The notes: generated by a model from the sequence alone, not told the origin. A DNA stretch of 55,166 nt from Candidatus Colinaster scatohippi (GCA_018064805.1 JAGHUN010000062.1:1-55166); one strand, 5' to 3'; positions 35,529-45,895 are shown, counted from the stretch's first letter. Numbers and translations are program-made.

Positions 35529-35598
35529 ATCTGTCCCCGATTCCTTTCACACCCTTCTTTTCGTCAATCATATTAATAGCAAAAAGAAAGGGTCGCAC

Positions 35599-37101
35599 CT
35601 ATATTGTCCTTCTTACAATTTCATCATTTCTACAGAGATATTTAAGATATGTCTCCGTCTTTCCTATAATAGTAGCCGCTGCGTCTATGGTTATTACCGT
35701 GTTACAATTAACCTCGCCCTTTACTACTATGGCAGCACCTGCTGACTTGGCCATCTTTTCACCCAGTTCTTTTTTCTTAAGTGAAATACTGTCAAGTTCG
35801 GCATATGCCTCGTCCTTTTTTTCGTTAAGCCTTGCAACCTCTTCCTTTTGGCTGCCATTAAGGCCTCTTTCTCTTGCAATTTTAAGCAAATCAGACAACT
35901 CTCCTACGAGATTTGCCAAATTATTATTAATCGCATTCTCCTGCTTGCTAAGTTCGCTGAACCTGTGATAGTCCTCCTGCTTAAAGCCTGCATGAATGAC
36001 CGTTCTCTGTTCTATCTTGGTTCCTGCGTTTTTAATCTCAACACCAAGCAGTCCATGCACCGTTCCGCCAATTACACTTCCGCGGTTGCCATCTGCAATA
36101 AGCTTACCGCCTGCAGACACATTGGATTCAAGAATGTAATTAGAAAAAACATCGCCGGCCGCCTCAACCACGGCATATTCTATAAATTCCGCAAAGACGT
36201 TTCCTCTGGTAGTTACTCGTCCCTGTCCATTTCCCTGAATTCCACGAGTTAAAGTAATATCGCCACCGGCTGATATTCTGGCATTTGCAACTGTACCGTT
36301 AATTGTAATATTTCTTCCGGCACGAATTGAAGAACCTGTTTCAACATTTCCATTGATAATAATGTCGCCATAAAATTCAACCTTGCCAAAATTAAGCGTT
36401 ATATCCTCATTAATCTCATATACATCCAGAATCTCTACATTGTAATTAGAATAAGAGATTCGGCCATCTCTTGTGGCAAAGTATTCAAACTCTTCATTAT
36501 GGCTTATGAACTTGCCTCTAAGAACCGGCAAATCCTTTGCAAATTTAGGCAAAAGCTCAGCTCCGCAAACTGTAAAACCTCTGGTTCCCTGTACTGCAGG
36601 ATGATATATTGCAATTTTGTCTCCTTCAGCCACATTTGTCAGTTTGCCGACTGCTGTATAATCAACAGTTCCGTCCTCACGAATTTCCGGAGTCTTATGT
36701 TCTTCCATATCAACAAGGAACTCATAATACCCCTCAACACCGGGTACAACCTCTTTACCGACTGCAACTACTGTCTCTGTCTCATACTGTCCAAGATTTA
36801 CCATCTCCATAATAACCTGGCTTTGAATTCCAAGGACAACCTTATTAGCACGCAATTCACGTATAATTTCCGGAACATTATAAAGCTCATTACCAAGTGG
36901 CACAGACAACGTAACAGATGCCGACATCTGATCTTCTGCAATACTTACAGTAACGACTTTAGATTCCACAAATAATGGAGAAGATTCATCATCAGTGTCA
37001 TCGCTCTTCGGCCTATCTTCTATTTCACCTGCTAGTTCTCTTTTTAGTTGTCGTCTTAATTCTGCTAATTCCTCTGCAGACAGTTTCTTGTCAGTGTCCA
37101 T
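35599..37101 (-). CDS. fapA: FapA family (DUF342) polymer-forming protein
   Basis: FapA-family proteins are cytoplasmic and associate with flagellar or envelope localisation; the exact activity is unknown. The 500-residue product has an N-terminal charged region and a mixed domain (about 45-230). A right-handed beta-helix of short repeats follows (INGNVETGSSIRAGRNITIN, ARISAGGDITLTRGIQG, about 240-370). A coiled-coil hairpin (about 385-455) and a final beta stretch complete it. ATG follows GGGGGAGGTTACT. It heads the unit with the acidic protein and the TPR protein. Confidence 0.85.
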   Translation of the reverse strand: MDTDKKLSAEELAELRRQLKRELAGEIEDRPKSDDTDDESSPLFVESKVVTVSIAEDQMSASVTLSVPLGNELYNVPEIIRELRANKVVLGIQSQVIMEMVNLGQYETETVVAVGKEVVPGVEGYYEFLVDMEEHKTPEIREDGTVDYTAVGKLTNVAEGDKIAIYHPAVQGTRGFTVCGAELLPKFAKDLPVLRGKFISHNEEFEYFATRDGRISYSNYNVEILDVYEINEDITLNFGKVEFYGDIIINGNVETGSSIRAGRNITINGTVANARISAGGDITLTRGIQGNGQGRVTTRGNVFAEFIEYAVVEAAGDVFSNYILESNVSAGGKLIADGNRGSVIGGTVHGLLGVEIKNAGTKIEQRTVIHAGFKQEDYHRFSELSKQENAINNNLANLVGELSDLLKIARERGLNGSQKEEVARLNEKKDEAYAELDSISLKKKELGEKMAKSAGAAIVVKGEVNCNTVITIDAAATIIGKTETYLKYLCRNDEIVRRTI

Positions 37102-37222
37102 AGTAACCTCCCCCGAGTTTGCTATGTATCAGTTGCACTGCTACGAATATATGACAGTATTATTTCCAGGCTGCTCAAGCTGCTTTTAATTTGCCAAACC
37201 AGGCCGATAGGTAATTAAAGTA

Positions 37223-39886
37223 CTATTTTGCAAGCTTTTCGAGCTGCTTTTTAACCTCAGTAAGCATCTGCTCATATTTTGCCAGCTTATCCTTTTCTTC
37301 CTGCACCTTCTCTGCCGGAGCCTTTGATGTAAATTTTTCATTAGCCAGCATTCCGGAAGCTCTCTTAATCTCGCCCTGAAGACGACCTTCTTCCTTCTTC
37401 AAACGCTCAATTTCCTGAGCAATATCTACAAGCTCTGCAAATGGCATATATACATTGGCATCAGGAATAACAACTGATACCGCATCATCTGCTATACCTG
37501 ACATATCACTCTGTACAATTACTTCAGATGCATATGCAAGTGAAGCAAAGAAAAGCTTACCTGTCTCGAAAGTAGCTCTTACTGAGTCCTTATCCGAAAC
37601 TACAAATACTGTTGCTTTTTTGCTTGGCGCAACATTCATCTCTGTACGTGCATTACGAATGCCTCTTACGGCCTCCTTAATACGCTCGATATCTGCCTCT
37701 TCTTTAGCATATGCCCTCTCTTCCGAATATTCAGGCCACTTGGAAATCATAATAGATTCCTCATCTGACTGAAGTGTACAGAAAATCTCTTCTGTAATGA
37801 AAGGCATATATGGATGCAGAAGCTTAAGTGCATCGATTAGTACAGTTCTGAGAGTCCATAATGCTGCATTCTGGCTCTTAGCATCATCAGAGTTGTAAAG
37901 ACGTGGCTTAACCATCTCGATGTACCAGTCACAGAACTCATCCCAAATAAAATCGTAAACCTTCTGAACAGCGATACCAAGCTCAAACTTGTCCATATTG
38001 TCAGTTACATCTCTGACAACAGAATTAAGTTTGGAAATAATCCACTTATCTACAGGTTCAAGATCTGCAGCATCCGGAGTTGTAATAGTCTTGCCTTCCA
38101 TATTCATCATAATGAAACGACTGGCATTCCATACCTTATTAGCAAAGTTACGGCTGGCTTCTACTCTTGACATATAGAAACGCATATCATTACCCGGTGC
38201 ATTACCTGTAATAAGCGTAAGTCTAAGCGCATCAGCACCATATGTATCAATAATCTCAAGTGGATCAATACCATTACCCAGAGATTTACTCATCTTACGA
38301 CCCTGGTCATCTCTTACAAGTCCATGGAAAAGAACAGTCTTAAACGGCTTCTCGCCCATCTGCTCGAATCCTGAGAAAATCATTCTGATTACCCAGAAGA
38401 AAATAATATCATAACCTGTTACAAGAACATCGGTAGGATAGAAGTATTTGAGGTCCTCTGTCATTTCAGGCCAGCCAAGTGTTGAGAATGGCCAAAGTGC
38501 CGATGAGAACCATGTATCAAGTGTATCCGGATCCTGCTCAAAATGATTTTTACCACACTTAGGACATACTGTTGGAGTATCCTTGGCAACAACTACTTCA
38601 CCACAATCCTGACAATAGTATGCAGGGATTCTATGTCCCCACCACAACTGTCTTGAAATACACCAGTCACGAATATTATCTGTCCAGTTAAAATATGTCT
38701 TCTCCATACGAGGTGGAATAAGCTTAATATCCCCTGACTTAACAGCCTCAACAGCAGGCTTGATAAGTTCATCCATCTTAACAAACCACTGAGCCTTGAT
38801 AAGTGGTTCTATAGTTGTCTTACATCTGTCATGTGTTCCAACATTATGAGAATAATCTTCAATCTTAACTAAAAGTCCAAGTTCATCAAGTTCGGAAACG
38901 ATAGCCTTTCTTGCTTCGTATCTGTCCATTCCCTCGAACTTACCGCCATTTTTATTAATAGTGGCATTGTCATTCATAATATTGATTTCAGGAAGATTAT
39001 GTCTCTTACCAACTTCAAAATCGTTAGGGTCATGTGCAGGAGTAATCTTAACTACACCTGTACCAAATTCCATATCAACATAATCATCCTCAACAACAGG
39101 AATCGGCTTATTAACAAGCGGAAGCCATACCTGTCTGCCATGAAGATATGTATATCTGTCATCCTTAGGATTAACAGCTACTGCTGTATCACCAAGCATA
39201 GTCTCCGGTCTTGTTGTTGCAAATGTAAGGAACTCTGTCTTAGATGGCTGTCCATTTTCATCTACAAGCGGATACTTAATATGCCAGAAATGTCCATTCT
39301 GCTCTTCGTACTCTACTTCTGCATCAGAAATAGATGTATTACAAACAGGACACCAGTTAATAATTCTGCTGCCTTTGTATATCCATCCCTTTTCATGCAT
39401 CTTACAGAATACTTCTGTTACGGCCTTATTACAGCCCTCATCCATTGTAAAACGTTCTCTGTCACAGTCACATGAAGAACCCATCTTCTTAAGCTGGTTT
39501 ATAATACGTCCACCGTATTCTTTTTTCCAATCCCAGGCACGCTCTAAGAACTTCTCTCTTCCAAGATCAGCCTTATCAACGCCCTCCTTCTTAAGGGTCT
39601 CAATAATCTTTACCTCTGTAGCTATGGAAGCATGATCTGTTCCCGGCTGCCAGAGTGCATTATATCCCTGCATTCTCTTATATCTGATAAGAATATCCTG
39701 CATTGTATTATCAAGGGCATGCCCCATATGGAGCTGTCCTGTAATATTCGGTGGCGGAATAACAATTGTAAACGGTTTCTTACTATGATCCACCTCTGCA
39801 TGGAAATACTTCTTATCCAGCCAATTCTGGTAAATTCTGTCTTCCATCCCTTTTGGATCATAGGTTTTCGCTAATTCTTTACTCAT
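37223..39886 (-). CDS. valS: Valyl-tRNA synthetase
   Basis: ValS charges tRNA-Val in the cytosol. The 887-residue class I enzyme has the HIGH-type motif (PNITGQLHMGHALDN), the editing domain (TFATTRPETMLGDTAVAVNP) and the KMSKS loop (GRKMSKSLGNGIDPLE). An anticodon-binding helical domain and the C-terminal coiled-coil arm typical of ValS follow. I start at ATG 39884-39886 (MSKELAKTYDPKGMEDRIYQ) behind AAGGATAAAAGAGAT. It has its own promoter and no T-box leader. Confidence 0.97.
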   Translation of the reverse strand: MSKELAKTYDPKGMEDRIYQNWLDKKYFHAEVDHSKKPFTIVIPPPNITGQLHMGHALDNTMQDILIRYKRMQGYNALWQPGTDHASIATEVKIIETLKKEGVDKADLGREKFLERAWDWKKEYGGRIINQLKKMGSSCDCDRERFTMDEGCNKAVTEVFCKMHEKGWIYKGSRIINWCPVCNTSISDAEVEYEEQNGHFWHIKYPLVDENGQPSKTEFLTFATTRPETMLGDTAVAVNPKDDRYTYLHGRQVWLPLVNKPIPVVEDDYVDMEFGTGVVKITPAHDPNDFEVGKRHNLPEINIMNDNATINKNGGKFEGMDRYEARKAIVSELDELGLLVKIEDYSHNVGTHDRCKTTIEPLIKAQWFVKMDELIKPAVEAVKSGDIKLIPPRMEKTYFNWTDNIRDWCISRQLWWGHRIPAYYCQDCGEVVVAKDTPTVCPKCGKNHFEQDPDTLDTWFSSALWPFSTLGWPEMTEDLKYFYPTDVLVTGYDIIFFWVIRMIFSGFEQMGEKPFKTVLFHGLVRDDQGRKMSKSLGNGIDPLEIIDTYGADALRLTLITGNAPGNDMRFYMSRVEASRNFANKVWNASRFIMMNMEGKTITTPDAADLEPVDKWIISKLNSVVRDVTDNMDKFELGIAVQKVYDFIWDEFCDWYIEMVKPRLYNSDDAKSQNAALWTLRTVLIDALKLLHPYMPFITEEIFCTLQSDEESIMISKWPEYSEERAYAKEEADIERIKEAVRGIRNARTEMNVAPSKKATVFVVSDKDSVRATFETGKLFFASLAYASEVIVQSDMSGIADDAVSVVIPDANVYMPFAELVDIAQEIERLKKEEGRLQGEIKRASGMLANEKFTSKAPAEKVQEEKDKLAKYEQMLTEVKKQLEKLAK

Positions 39887-39978
39887 ATCTCTTTTATCCT
39901 TTTCATAAGTATATAATAAGTAGTTTCTGCGCACTTATGCACAGTACTCCTATTGTGATTAAAGCATAATTAATAATA

Positions 39979-40007
39979 AGTATAAATTGCACCAAAAATT
40001 TTGTCAA
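39979..40007 (-). promoter_or_regulatory. Sigma-A promoter of valS
   Basis: Minus-strand TTGACA-N17-TATACT (-35 at 40002-40007, -10 at 39979-39984) is close to ideal. The leader of about 90 nt is too short for a T-box riboswitch, so valS regulation by uncharged tRNA is not indicated. Confidence 0.8.
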
Positions 40008-40067
40008 TTTGGATATTAAACTTACGTTCGCCTCTCTGACACAATTTATGCGTAAAACGCTACGGCA

Positions 40068-43000
40068 TTAGTCCCATGTTGCTCCACCGGCATCATCATA
40101 CAGTTCTCCACCAGATATAGAGCATCCGTGGAATTTGATATTACGTCCCGCCATATTATATATCATTCCGGAGAATGAGCAGTTATTGAATACAACATCA
40201 CTGGCCGATTTGATAATTCCAAAGGCCGCGGAACCGTTCCCCTTAAACTCGCAATTGTTGAATGTAACATGCTCAACAACACCACTTGCATTAGGCTCAA
40301 TGTCAACACCATACTGTGGAGCCTTGCCACTGGCATAATTGAACTTGCTTCCTATTACTGTCAGGTACTTTGCACCGACAATTGACATGTTATTACGTCT
40401 GTTATTATGAACATTACAATTCATTATGGCGATATAATAACTGTCTCTTACTCCGTCATATCCGCTCGAAGCATCACCAATCCAGATACCATCGCCCCAG
40501 CACTGGCTTATATCGACATTGGAAATGGTTATACTCTTACCCTTCATTATTCCAATACCCATACCACCTTCGTAGTTAGCCGGTGAACCTGTATTCTGTC
40601 TGTCACCAACTATCTTTCCACCGGTAATTGAACAATTGACCGAGCGATCGAATCTCACAACATTGTAGTCCTCAACGCTTCCATCAAAACGATCTGCCTT
40701 AAGTATCGCATTATCATCCAACAGGAAATTAATACTCACTCCGTGACCTACGTAGATACAGCTGTTGTCCATATCAGAATCACCATAGCTCAGGTTGTAT
40801 GTTCCCGCCGGAAAATACAATGTCTTTCCGGCAGTCACACCATCTAATGAGCAATATTCGTTAATCAGTTTTCTGATATTAACTGCATCATCAATACCAT
40901 CATTAGGCATTACATCATGTTCGGTTACATTAATTATGTCACTCGAAGGACCATTTACTGTCACTATGCAATTAGCCGATACATTACCGCTTGTAACATA
41001 GATGACTGCCACACCCGGACCCACGCATCTGACTACACCTTCATTATCTATAGTCGCCACTGTTGGCGAAGTGCTAATCCATTGCACATCACCAAGGTAA
41101 GCATCAGCCGGTGAGAACGTAACATTTAGGTTGAATTCATCGCCTACATTCTTGGTTAACTGTAGTGGGGTAATTGTTATTCCGGACACCGGAATCTTTT
41201 GTGCCTTAATTACAACCGAAGCAAACTTTCCCGTTCCCTGTGAGATTGCCTTGATTGTTGCCGCTCCATTACCCACGGCTCTGACAGTCGCCTTAACATG
41301 CGTATCATCAATCTTTTCTGTTGACTCAATAGCGACAAGCTTAGCATTGGAAGTTGTCCAGACTATTGTCTTATTCTCTGCCTCTTCAGGCTCAATTGTA
41401 GCAGTAATTTCTGCTGTCTCACCGAACGGCAGAACCGTCTGACCGGGTGCCATAGTGCTTGTCAATGTAACCTTGTCAACAAGAATTGGCATATATTCTT
41501 TTTTGCTAATCTTGAAGGTACATACTCTCGTTCCACCATATTCACCAACACCGGCAAGTGTAACCTTTCCGGTTCCGGTTTTAGTATTATTGGCATATGA
41601 GACAATTCTCACATAATCTTCCGGATTATTAACAAATTTGTCTTCACGCTTATCTGCCGCTGTAAGGTATACCTTAATTGAACCCGTGCTGCCATCAAAC
41701 AATGTCGGTTCAACTATTCTTCCTGTATATTTCTGTGGATTTATTACTATCTGTAACTTGGTAACATTTTTCTTACTGTCAAAAACATGATAATATCCGG
41801 TGACTGAACTTCCGGCAAAGTTACCAATACCATTTATTTTGACATTTATTCTCTCGCCAATCTCCGGCACAGATGTATCATCATATCCTATGTACTGATA
41901 TTCTTTGCTGTAATCCTTACCGGCTACAAGCTTTTTGCCGTTAGAATCATATACTGTCGGTACAGACTTATATAATCCCGCTCTTGCGTTATATACCTTA
42001 TCTGCAACAACAACCTTGCATCTGCTAAGCGATGCCGGCGTAATATTGAATGTTCCTTCAGCATTAGCTATCTCAGCATTCTTGAAATTGCCCTTTCCTA
42101 CAATCTTGTAGGTTGCTTCTCCAACATTTTTATTGTTAGTACAAGTCAGCGTATAATCGACATTCTCCTTCAGATATACTGTAACATCACTCTCATCGCT
42201 AAAAGAAACCTGTGGCTTTGTTCCGCCGGTCATATATGTCTCTCCGGATGCAACATAGGCTTTAAGCTTTCCTCCGCTGACAATCTTATAAGTCTTAGTA
42301 ATACTTCCTGTGCACTTACCAATTCCCTTGAATACAACCTTAGCCGTACCGGCTTTTTTGTTGTTCATATAGGTCACTGAATAGTCGGTTCCTCTTTTAA
42401 GCTTATCGTCAGTCAGTCCTCCATCTGCCTTGGCGCGAAGGAGGTCATCAGTTGCCATCTTTATTCCACCCCATGTAGGCGCATCATAATTTGCATAGTA
42501 AATATCAAATGGAAGTTCCTCAGCCCACACATCTGTATTAACCTCAGCTACCTTGTTAAGTACATATCCACCTGTAACATTGATATTTTTTTCAATTTTG
42601 CCTGCATAGAATGATGAGTCCGGATTTTTAGGTGTTATTATCACCTTGTACTTACCAATGCCGTTTATTTCATCTATTGTATCATTATTAGGATCACTAT
42701 AATCTAGGAAAAGAATATCGAATGCACCCAACTGACTTGATGGGTCAATCTTTTCTTTCACTCCCGGAAAACCAAGCTGCATATTGAGCATATCAGCAGT
42801 TATAGGATTCCCTGTATACTTTACATTAGCAGTTAATGACAACGTTGCCTTTGACAGGTTATAGGACCTGCCGAGTATATAATAGCTTCCATGCTTGCCA
42901 TCTGGATATTCTGCCCCATCATCAAAGTTACCAATACCATGAATCACATATCCTATCTCGGTCTTAGAACCATCTTCTCCCTTAAAGTCGGTTGTGTCAT

Positions 43001-44528
43001 AACTGATGGTGAAGTCCTTGTTATTTACAAGACGCTTATTGCCATAATTAATAATTGGAACATATTTCTGATCTCTGCCGGTATAGTTAAGTCCGATTTT
43101 GTCTGTTGTAATATCAACATCCTGTATTGAACGAGGCTTAATTGCAAAGTAGCAGGTCTTTTTTCCTGAATACTGCCCTCTCATCGTAATGGTCATTGAT
43201 GGTGACTTAAGCTGATCTGACGATGCTGCATTGATGTTATTTGCATAGGTTATGACATAGTCTACCTTCTCTGCAAGGCGCTTGCGCTGGTCATAAATTA
43301 TTACATCCTGCGTTATTTTAGCTCCGGTATAGGTAAGCTCATCCTTGAATCCATCCATCCATACGCCGTCAGCAATCTCTATACCAGGATCCACATCCCA
43401 TGCATCATTGCTTACTTCAATGGTACAATCTACATTCAGGCCATCACAATCTGCATGAACTGTAGTAATACCAACTCCCTTAGCGGTAACCAGTCCATTC
43501 GGTGTAACAGTAACTACTGCATCTGAAGTTGTCGAAAAAACAACGCTCTCTGTGGCATTCTCAGGATATACACTTGCTCTAAGCTGCAAGGTCTGGCCCA
43601 CATAAAGCTCGGTCTTTGTAACATTTAGTTCAATCCTCTCAGCATGTACAGGCAATGTCTCCTCAAGATTGAGTTCTGTTATCTCCTCTTCCGAAGTAAG
43701 ATTTTCATCTGCTGTTACAGTCTCGTCGTTCTCTGTTAATGTTTCGCCGTCTTCTGTTGAAGTTTCTTCATCTGTTGCAATGGTCTCTTCTTCATCTTCT
43801 GTTAATATCTCTTCATCAGATATCAATATCTCGTCTTCTGTCGTGAGTTCATCACCTGTAAATGTTGTCTCTGCCTCAACAGTCACATTTTCGCCTACGA
43901 CATCATCCGTCACCACCTCGTCCCAAATAATTCCATAATATTCAAGACTATTTCCGGTCATTTCAAGGATATGTTCCCTCCAGAATGGCATATTCTTATT
44001 AATTGCTTCACTAACCTCAGCATTAATAACCTGTGCCAATTCTGCATATTCTTCTGCCAACTGATTAACCGGCTGAAGACCGAACTCAGTGTCCTTATTA
44101 ATTGATGATAACTTTACTGTCTCCTCGAACTGTATTATTTTCCCATTCTTACAAAAAAGGTATCCGATTATTGCTTCATTATCTTCACTAATTACAGTAA
44201 TGCTAACCTCATTATCTATCGTAGATATACTGGCCACTTCAAGCGAAGGCGCATCTGCACGAAGGAATATATCTCTGGAATTCTGCTTAGAATATCCGAC
44301 AGTCGTATTATCGTCATATTCCACCATCTTATAGTTCTCTGCATCTGCACCACCCTGATATTCTGTATCATTCTGTGTCTCTGCTTCTGAAGCATCCTGA
44401 TAATCTGTCTGTGTCTCCTGTTCATCGGCCACATCAACTTCCTTGGCCATAGCCGGCACATATGCTCCACCTAATGAACCAATAGTAAGCATAAATGACA
44501 TCATTGCTGCAATTAATCTTCTATTCAT
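40068..44528 (-). CDS. Large secreted Ig-like repeat protein with C-terminal right-handed beta-helix
   Basis: A 1486-residue exported protein. The signal peptide (about 1-29, cleavage near PAMA-KEV) is followed by a linker and an acidic Glu/Thr-rich stretch (about 225-290). Next are a BIG2-type Ig domain (about 300-375) and a long run of YTG...GxGxYxG beta repeats (about 390-1035). Further BIG2 domains (about 1040-1195) and a pectate-lyase-3-like beta-helix (1200-1486; MPNDGIDDAVNIRKLI, YFPAGTYNLS) end it. No LPXTG, SLH or choline-binding anchor is seen. Activity on polysaccharide is inferred; catalytic residues of GH28 are not recognisable. ATG follows CGGAGGTATAT. Confidence 0.85.
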   Translation of the reverse strand: MNRRLIAAMMSFMLTIGSLGGAYVPAMAKEVDVADEQETQTDYQDASEAETQNDTEYQGGADAENYKMVEYDDNTTVGYSKQNSRDIFLRADAPSLEVASISTIDNEVSITVISEDNEAIIGYLFCKNGKIIQFEETVKLSSINKDTEFGLQPVNQLAEEYAELAQVINAEVSEAINKNMPFWREHILEMTGNSLEYYGIIWDEVVTDDVVGENVTVEAETTFTGDELTTEDEILISDEEILTEDEEETIATDEETSTEDGETLTENDETVTADENLTSEEEITELNLEETLPVHAERIELNVTKTELYVGQTLQLRASVYPENATESVVFSTTSDAVVTVTPNGLVTAKGVGITTVHADCDGLNVDCTIEVSNDAWDVDPGIEIADGVWMDGFKDELTYTGAKITQDVIIYDQRKRLAEKVDYVITYANNINAASSDQLKSPSMTITMRGQYSGKKTCYFAIKPRSIQDVDITTDKIGLNYTGRDQKYVPIINYGNKRLVNNKDFTISYDTTDFKGEDGSKTEIGYVIHGIGNFDDGAEYPDGKHGSYYILGRSYNLSKATLSLTANVKYTGNPITADMLNMQLGFPGVKEKIDPSSQLGAFDILFLDYSDPNNDTIDEINGIGKYKVIITPKNPDSSFYAGKIEKNINVTGGYVLNKVAEVNTDVWAEELPFDIYYANYDAPTWGGIKMATDDLLRAKADGGLTDDKLKRGTDYSVTYMNNKKAGTAKVVFKGIGKCTGSITKTYKIVSGGKLKAYVASGETYMTGGTKPQVSFSDESDVTVYLKENVDYTLTCTNNKNVGEATYKIVGKGNFKNAEIANAEGTFNITPASLSRCKVVVADKVYNARAGLYKSVPTVYDSNGKKLVAGKDYSKEYQYIGYDDTSVPEIGERINVKINGIGNFAGSSVTGYYHVFDSKKNVTKLQIVINPQKYTGRIVEPTLFDGSTGSIKVYLTAADKREDKFVNNPEDYVRIVSYANNTKTGTGKVTLAGVGEYGGTRVCTFKISKKEYMPILVDKVTLTSTMAPGQTVLPFGETAEITATIEPEEAENKTIVWTTSNAKLVAIESTEKIDDTHVKATVRAVGNGAATIKAISQGTGKFASVVIKAQKIPVSGITITPLQLTKNVGDEFNLNVTFSPADAYLGDVQWISTSPTVATIDNEGVVRCVGPGVAVIYVTSGNVSANCIVTVNGPSSDIINVTEHDVMPNDGIDDAVNIRKLINEYCSLDGVTAGKTLYFPAGTYNLSYGDSDMDNSCIYVGHGVSINFLLDDNAILKADRFDGSVEDYNVVRFDRSVNCSITGGKIVGDRQNTGSPANYEGGMGIGIMKGKSITISNVDISQCWGDGIWIGDASSGYDGVRDSYYIAIMNCNVHNNRRNNMSIVGAKYLTVIGSKFNYASGKAPQYGVDIEPNASGVVEHVTFNNCEFKGNGSAAFGIIKSASDVVFNNCSFSGMIYNMAGRNIKFHGCSISGGELYDDAGGATWD

Positions 44529-44647
44529 ATATACCTCCGAGGTGTATTATCCGTTACATTTTATAGTATCATTTTTGTTCAAAAATATATACTTGTTTTT
44601 ATATTGAAGTTAATATTGAGAAAACTTGTTCATCGAAAAATACAAAC

Positions 44648-44676
44648 TTGAAAATATACTTTCAATGTGCTATATT
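44648..44676 (+). promoter_or_regulatory. Sigma-A promoter of the plus-strand Rpn-like gene
   Basis: TTGAAA-N17-TATATT lies about 80 bp upstream of the ATG at 44756. It appears intact although the gene is broken. Confidence 0.6.
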
Positions 44677-44755
44677 CTTCACACACTCGTGGGATATTTC
44701 TGTCTCACACAATTCTATTTTCAATTCTATTTGCACATCCAGAAAGGAGCATTCC

Positions 44756-45574
44756 ATGAAAAATTATGATCAGCTCACAATCCGTGACCATTTTATGTTT
44801 GGTAAGATATGTGAAAAACCGAAAAACAGTCAATTAATTCTAAGAGCACTACTTGATGTTCCAACAATCACTATATCAAATACCGAAGTTGAAAAGTATT
44901 ATAAACCCTATAGTGATAATAAATATGTTAGACTTGATCTTCTAGCATAAGAGACTAACGGCGATTTTACAGAAAAAGTATTTAATGCTGAATTACAACA
45001 CAAATCTCGCAATTCACTTCGTCAGCTCGAACTCCCCAAACGCAGTCGTTACTATCAGGCACTTATCGATTCCACTTCACTAAAAAGCAGTTCATCATAT
45101 CTTGAATTTCCCGAAATCTACATTATTTTCATCTGCACCTATGGTCCACTTGGTATGTACTCATTCGATATGTTGTGTAGGCAAATTGATATACCAGGCT
45201 TTAATGATGGCGCACACCGCATCTTTTTCAATGTAACCGGTGACCTTTCTCTGCTTCCACAATCCACTCAAAATACGCTAAAATATATAAGGACTGGTAT
45301 TACGCGTGATACACCAACTAAGTTAATTGATTCTGAGGTCGAGAATGCAAGATTATGTGATGAATGGAGTGAACACTACATGTTGACACTTACCCATGAC
45401 CAGGATATTTATAATGATGGCTATGATGAAGGACGAAGTTCCGGTTACAATGAGGGAGCAACCAATTCTATTATCTCCCTTTATCAGGACGGCCTAATCA
45501 CCAAGCCTATTGCTATTGACAGATTAAAAGTGGATGAGGCTTCATTTGATTTACTTATTAGTAATAGTATATAA
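44756..45574 (+). pseudogene. Rpn-type PD-(D/E)XK transposase/nuclease, interrupted by one stop codon
   Basis: The frame starts at ATG 44756 behind AAAGGAG and reads through 272 codons except for a single TAA at 44948-44950. Both sides align with the Rpn/PDDEXK transposase family: YDQLTIRDHFMFGKICEKP at the start, catalytic RLDLLA just before the stop, AELQHKSRNSLRQLELPKR (ExQ) after it and a C-terminal tail rich in GYDEG/GYNEG. CAA or GAA to TAA would explain the break. It is the only plus-strand gene and carries no visible terminal repeats. Confidence 0.85.
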
Positions 45575-45613
45575 GTTCCCCTAGACTTTGCAGTCATTAC
45601 CGCGCACTTGAAA

Positions 45614-45645
45614 AAAGGTCCATAGCCAACCGACTATGGACCTTT
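45614..45645. terminator. Bidirectional terminator after pspC and the broken Rpn gene
   Basis: AAAGGTCCATAG and CTATGGACCTTT form a perfect 12-pair stem with an eight-base loop. Six U residues follow on the minus strand and CTTTCTAAT on the plus strand. It serves the PadR operon best. Confidence 0.85.
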
Positions 45646-45685
45646 CTAATTATGCCGTATCAAAAATTACTGGTTGACCGCCAAT

Positions 45686-45874
45686 TTATTCTTCCGGAAT
45701 TACAATAGCTGCAACAATATAAGCTAAAACTCCAGCCCCACCAAAGGCAGTAAAGATAATCCAGAGAAGACGCACTACAGATACATCAATTCCACAGTAA
45801 TCTGCAACTCCTGCACATACACCACATATCATTCTGTCTCTTGAAGATTTTACAAGTCTCTTATCATTATTCAT
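45686..45874 (-). CDS. PspC domain membrane protein
   Basis: A 62-residue protein made of one PspC domain: KRLVKSSRDRMICGVCAGVA, the YCGIDVSVVRLLW segment and a terminal membrane helix ending in VIPEE. PspC-type proteins act in envelope stress responses. The start follows AAAGGAGGAAAGCGAA. It is the last gene of the padR operon, 21 bp after the DUF4097 gene. Confidence 0.9.
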   Translation of the reverse strand: MNNDKRLVKSSRDRMICGVCAGVADYCGIDVSVVRLLWIIFTAFGGAGVLAYIVAAIVIPEE

Positions 45875-45895
45875 TTCGCTTTCCTCCTTTAAACC

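Noticed and set aside
35529-35598. Sixteen-codon peptide (MIDEKKGVKG...) between fapA and the small acidic gene
   Set aside because: It overlaps the ribosome site and start of the acidic gene and forms part of a stem; there is no independent support for translation.
37203-37210. Plus-strand GCCGATAG as a sigma-D -10 element
   Set aside because: There is no TAAA-like element 15 bp upstream and no plus-strand gene follows it.
39887-40067. T-box riboswitch before valS
   Set aside because: The leader from the clear promoter is only about 90 nt and no T-box core or terminator/antiterminator pair is seen.
43669-43938. Plus-strand Ser/Val-rich frame of 89 residues
   Set aside because: It is the antisense of the acidic Glu/Thr linker of the surface protein and has no ribosome site.
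45155-45574. Independent gene starting at the internal ATG of the Rpn-like locus
   Set aside because: The family similarity continues upstream of this ATG in the same frame, across the stop at 44948, and no ribosome site precedes it.
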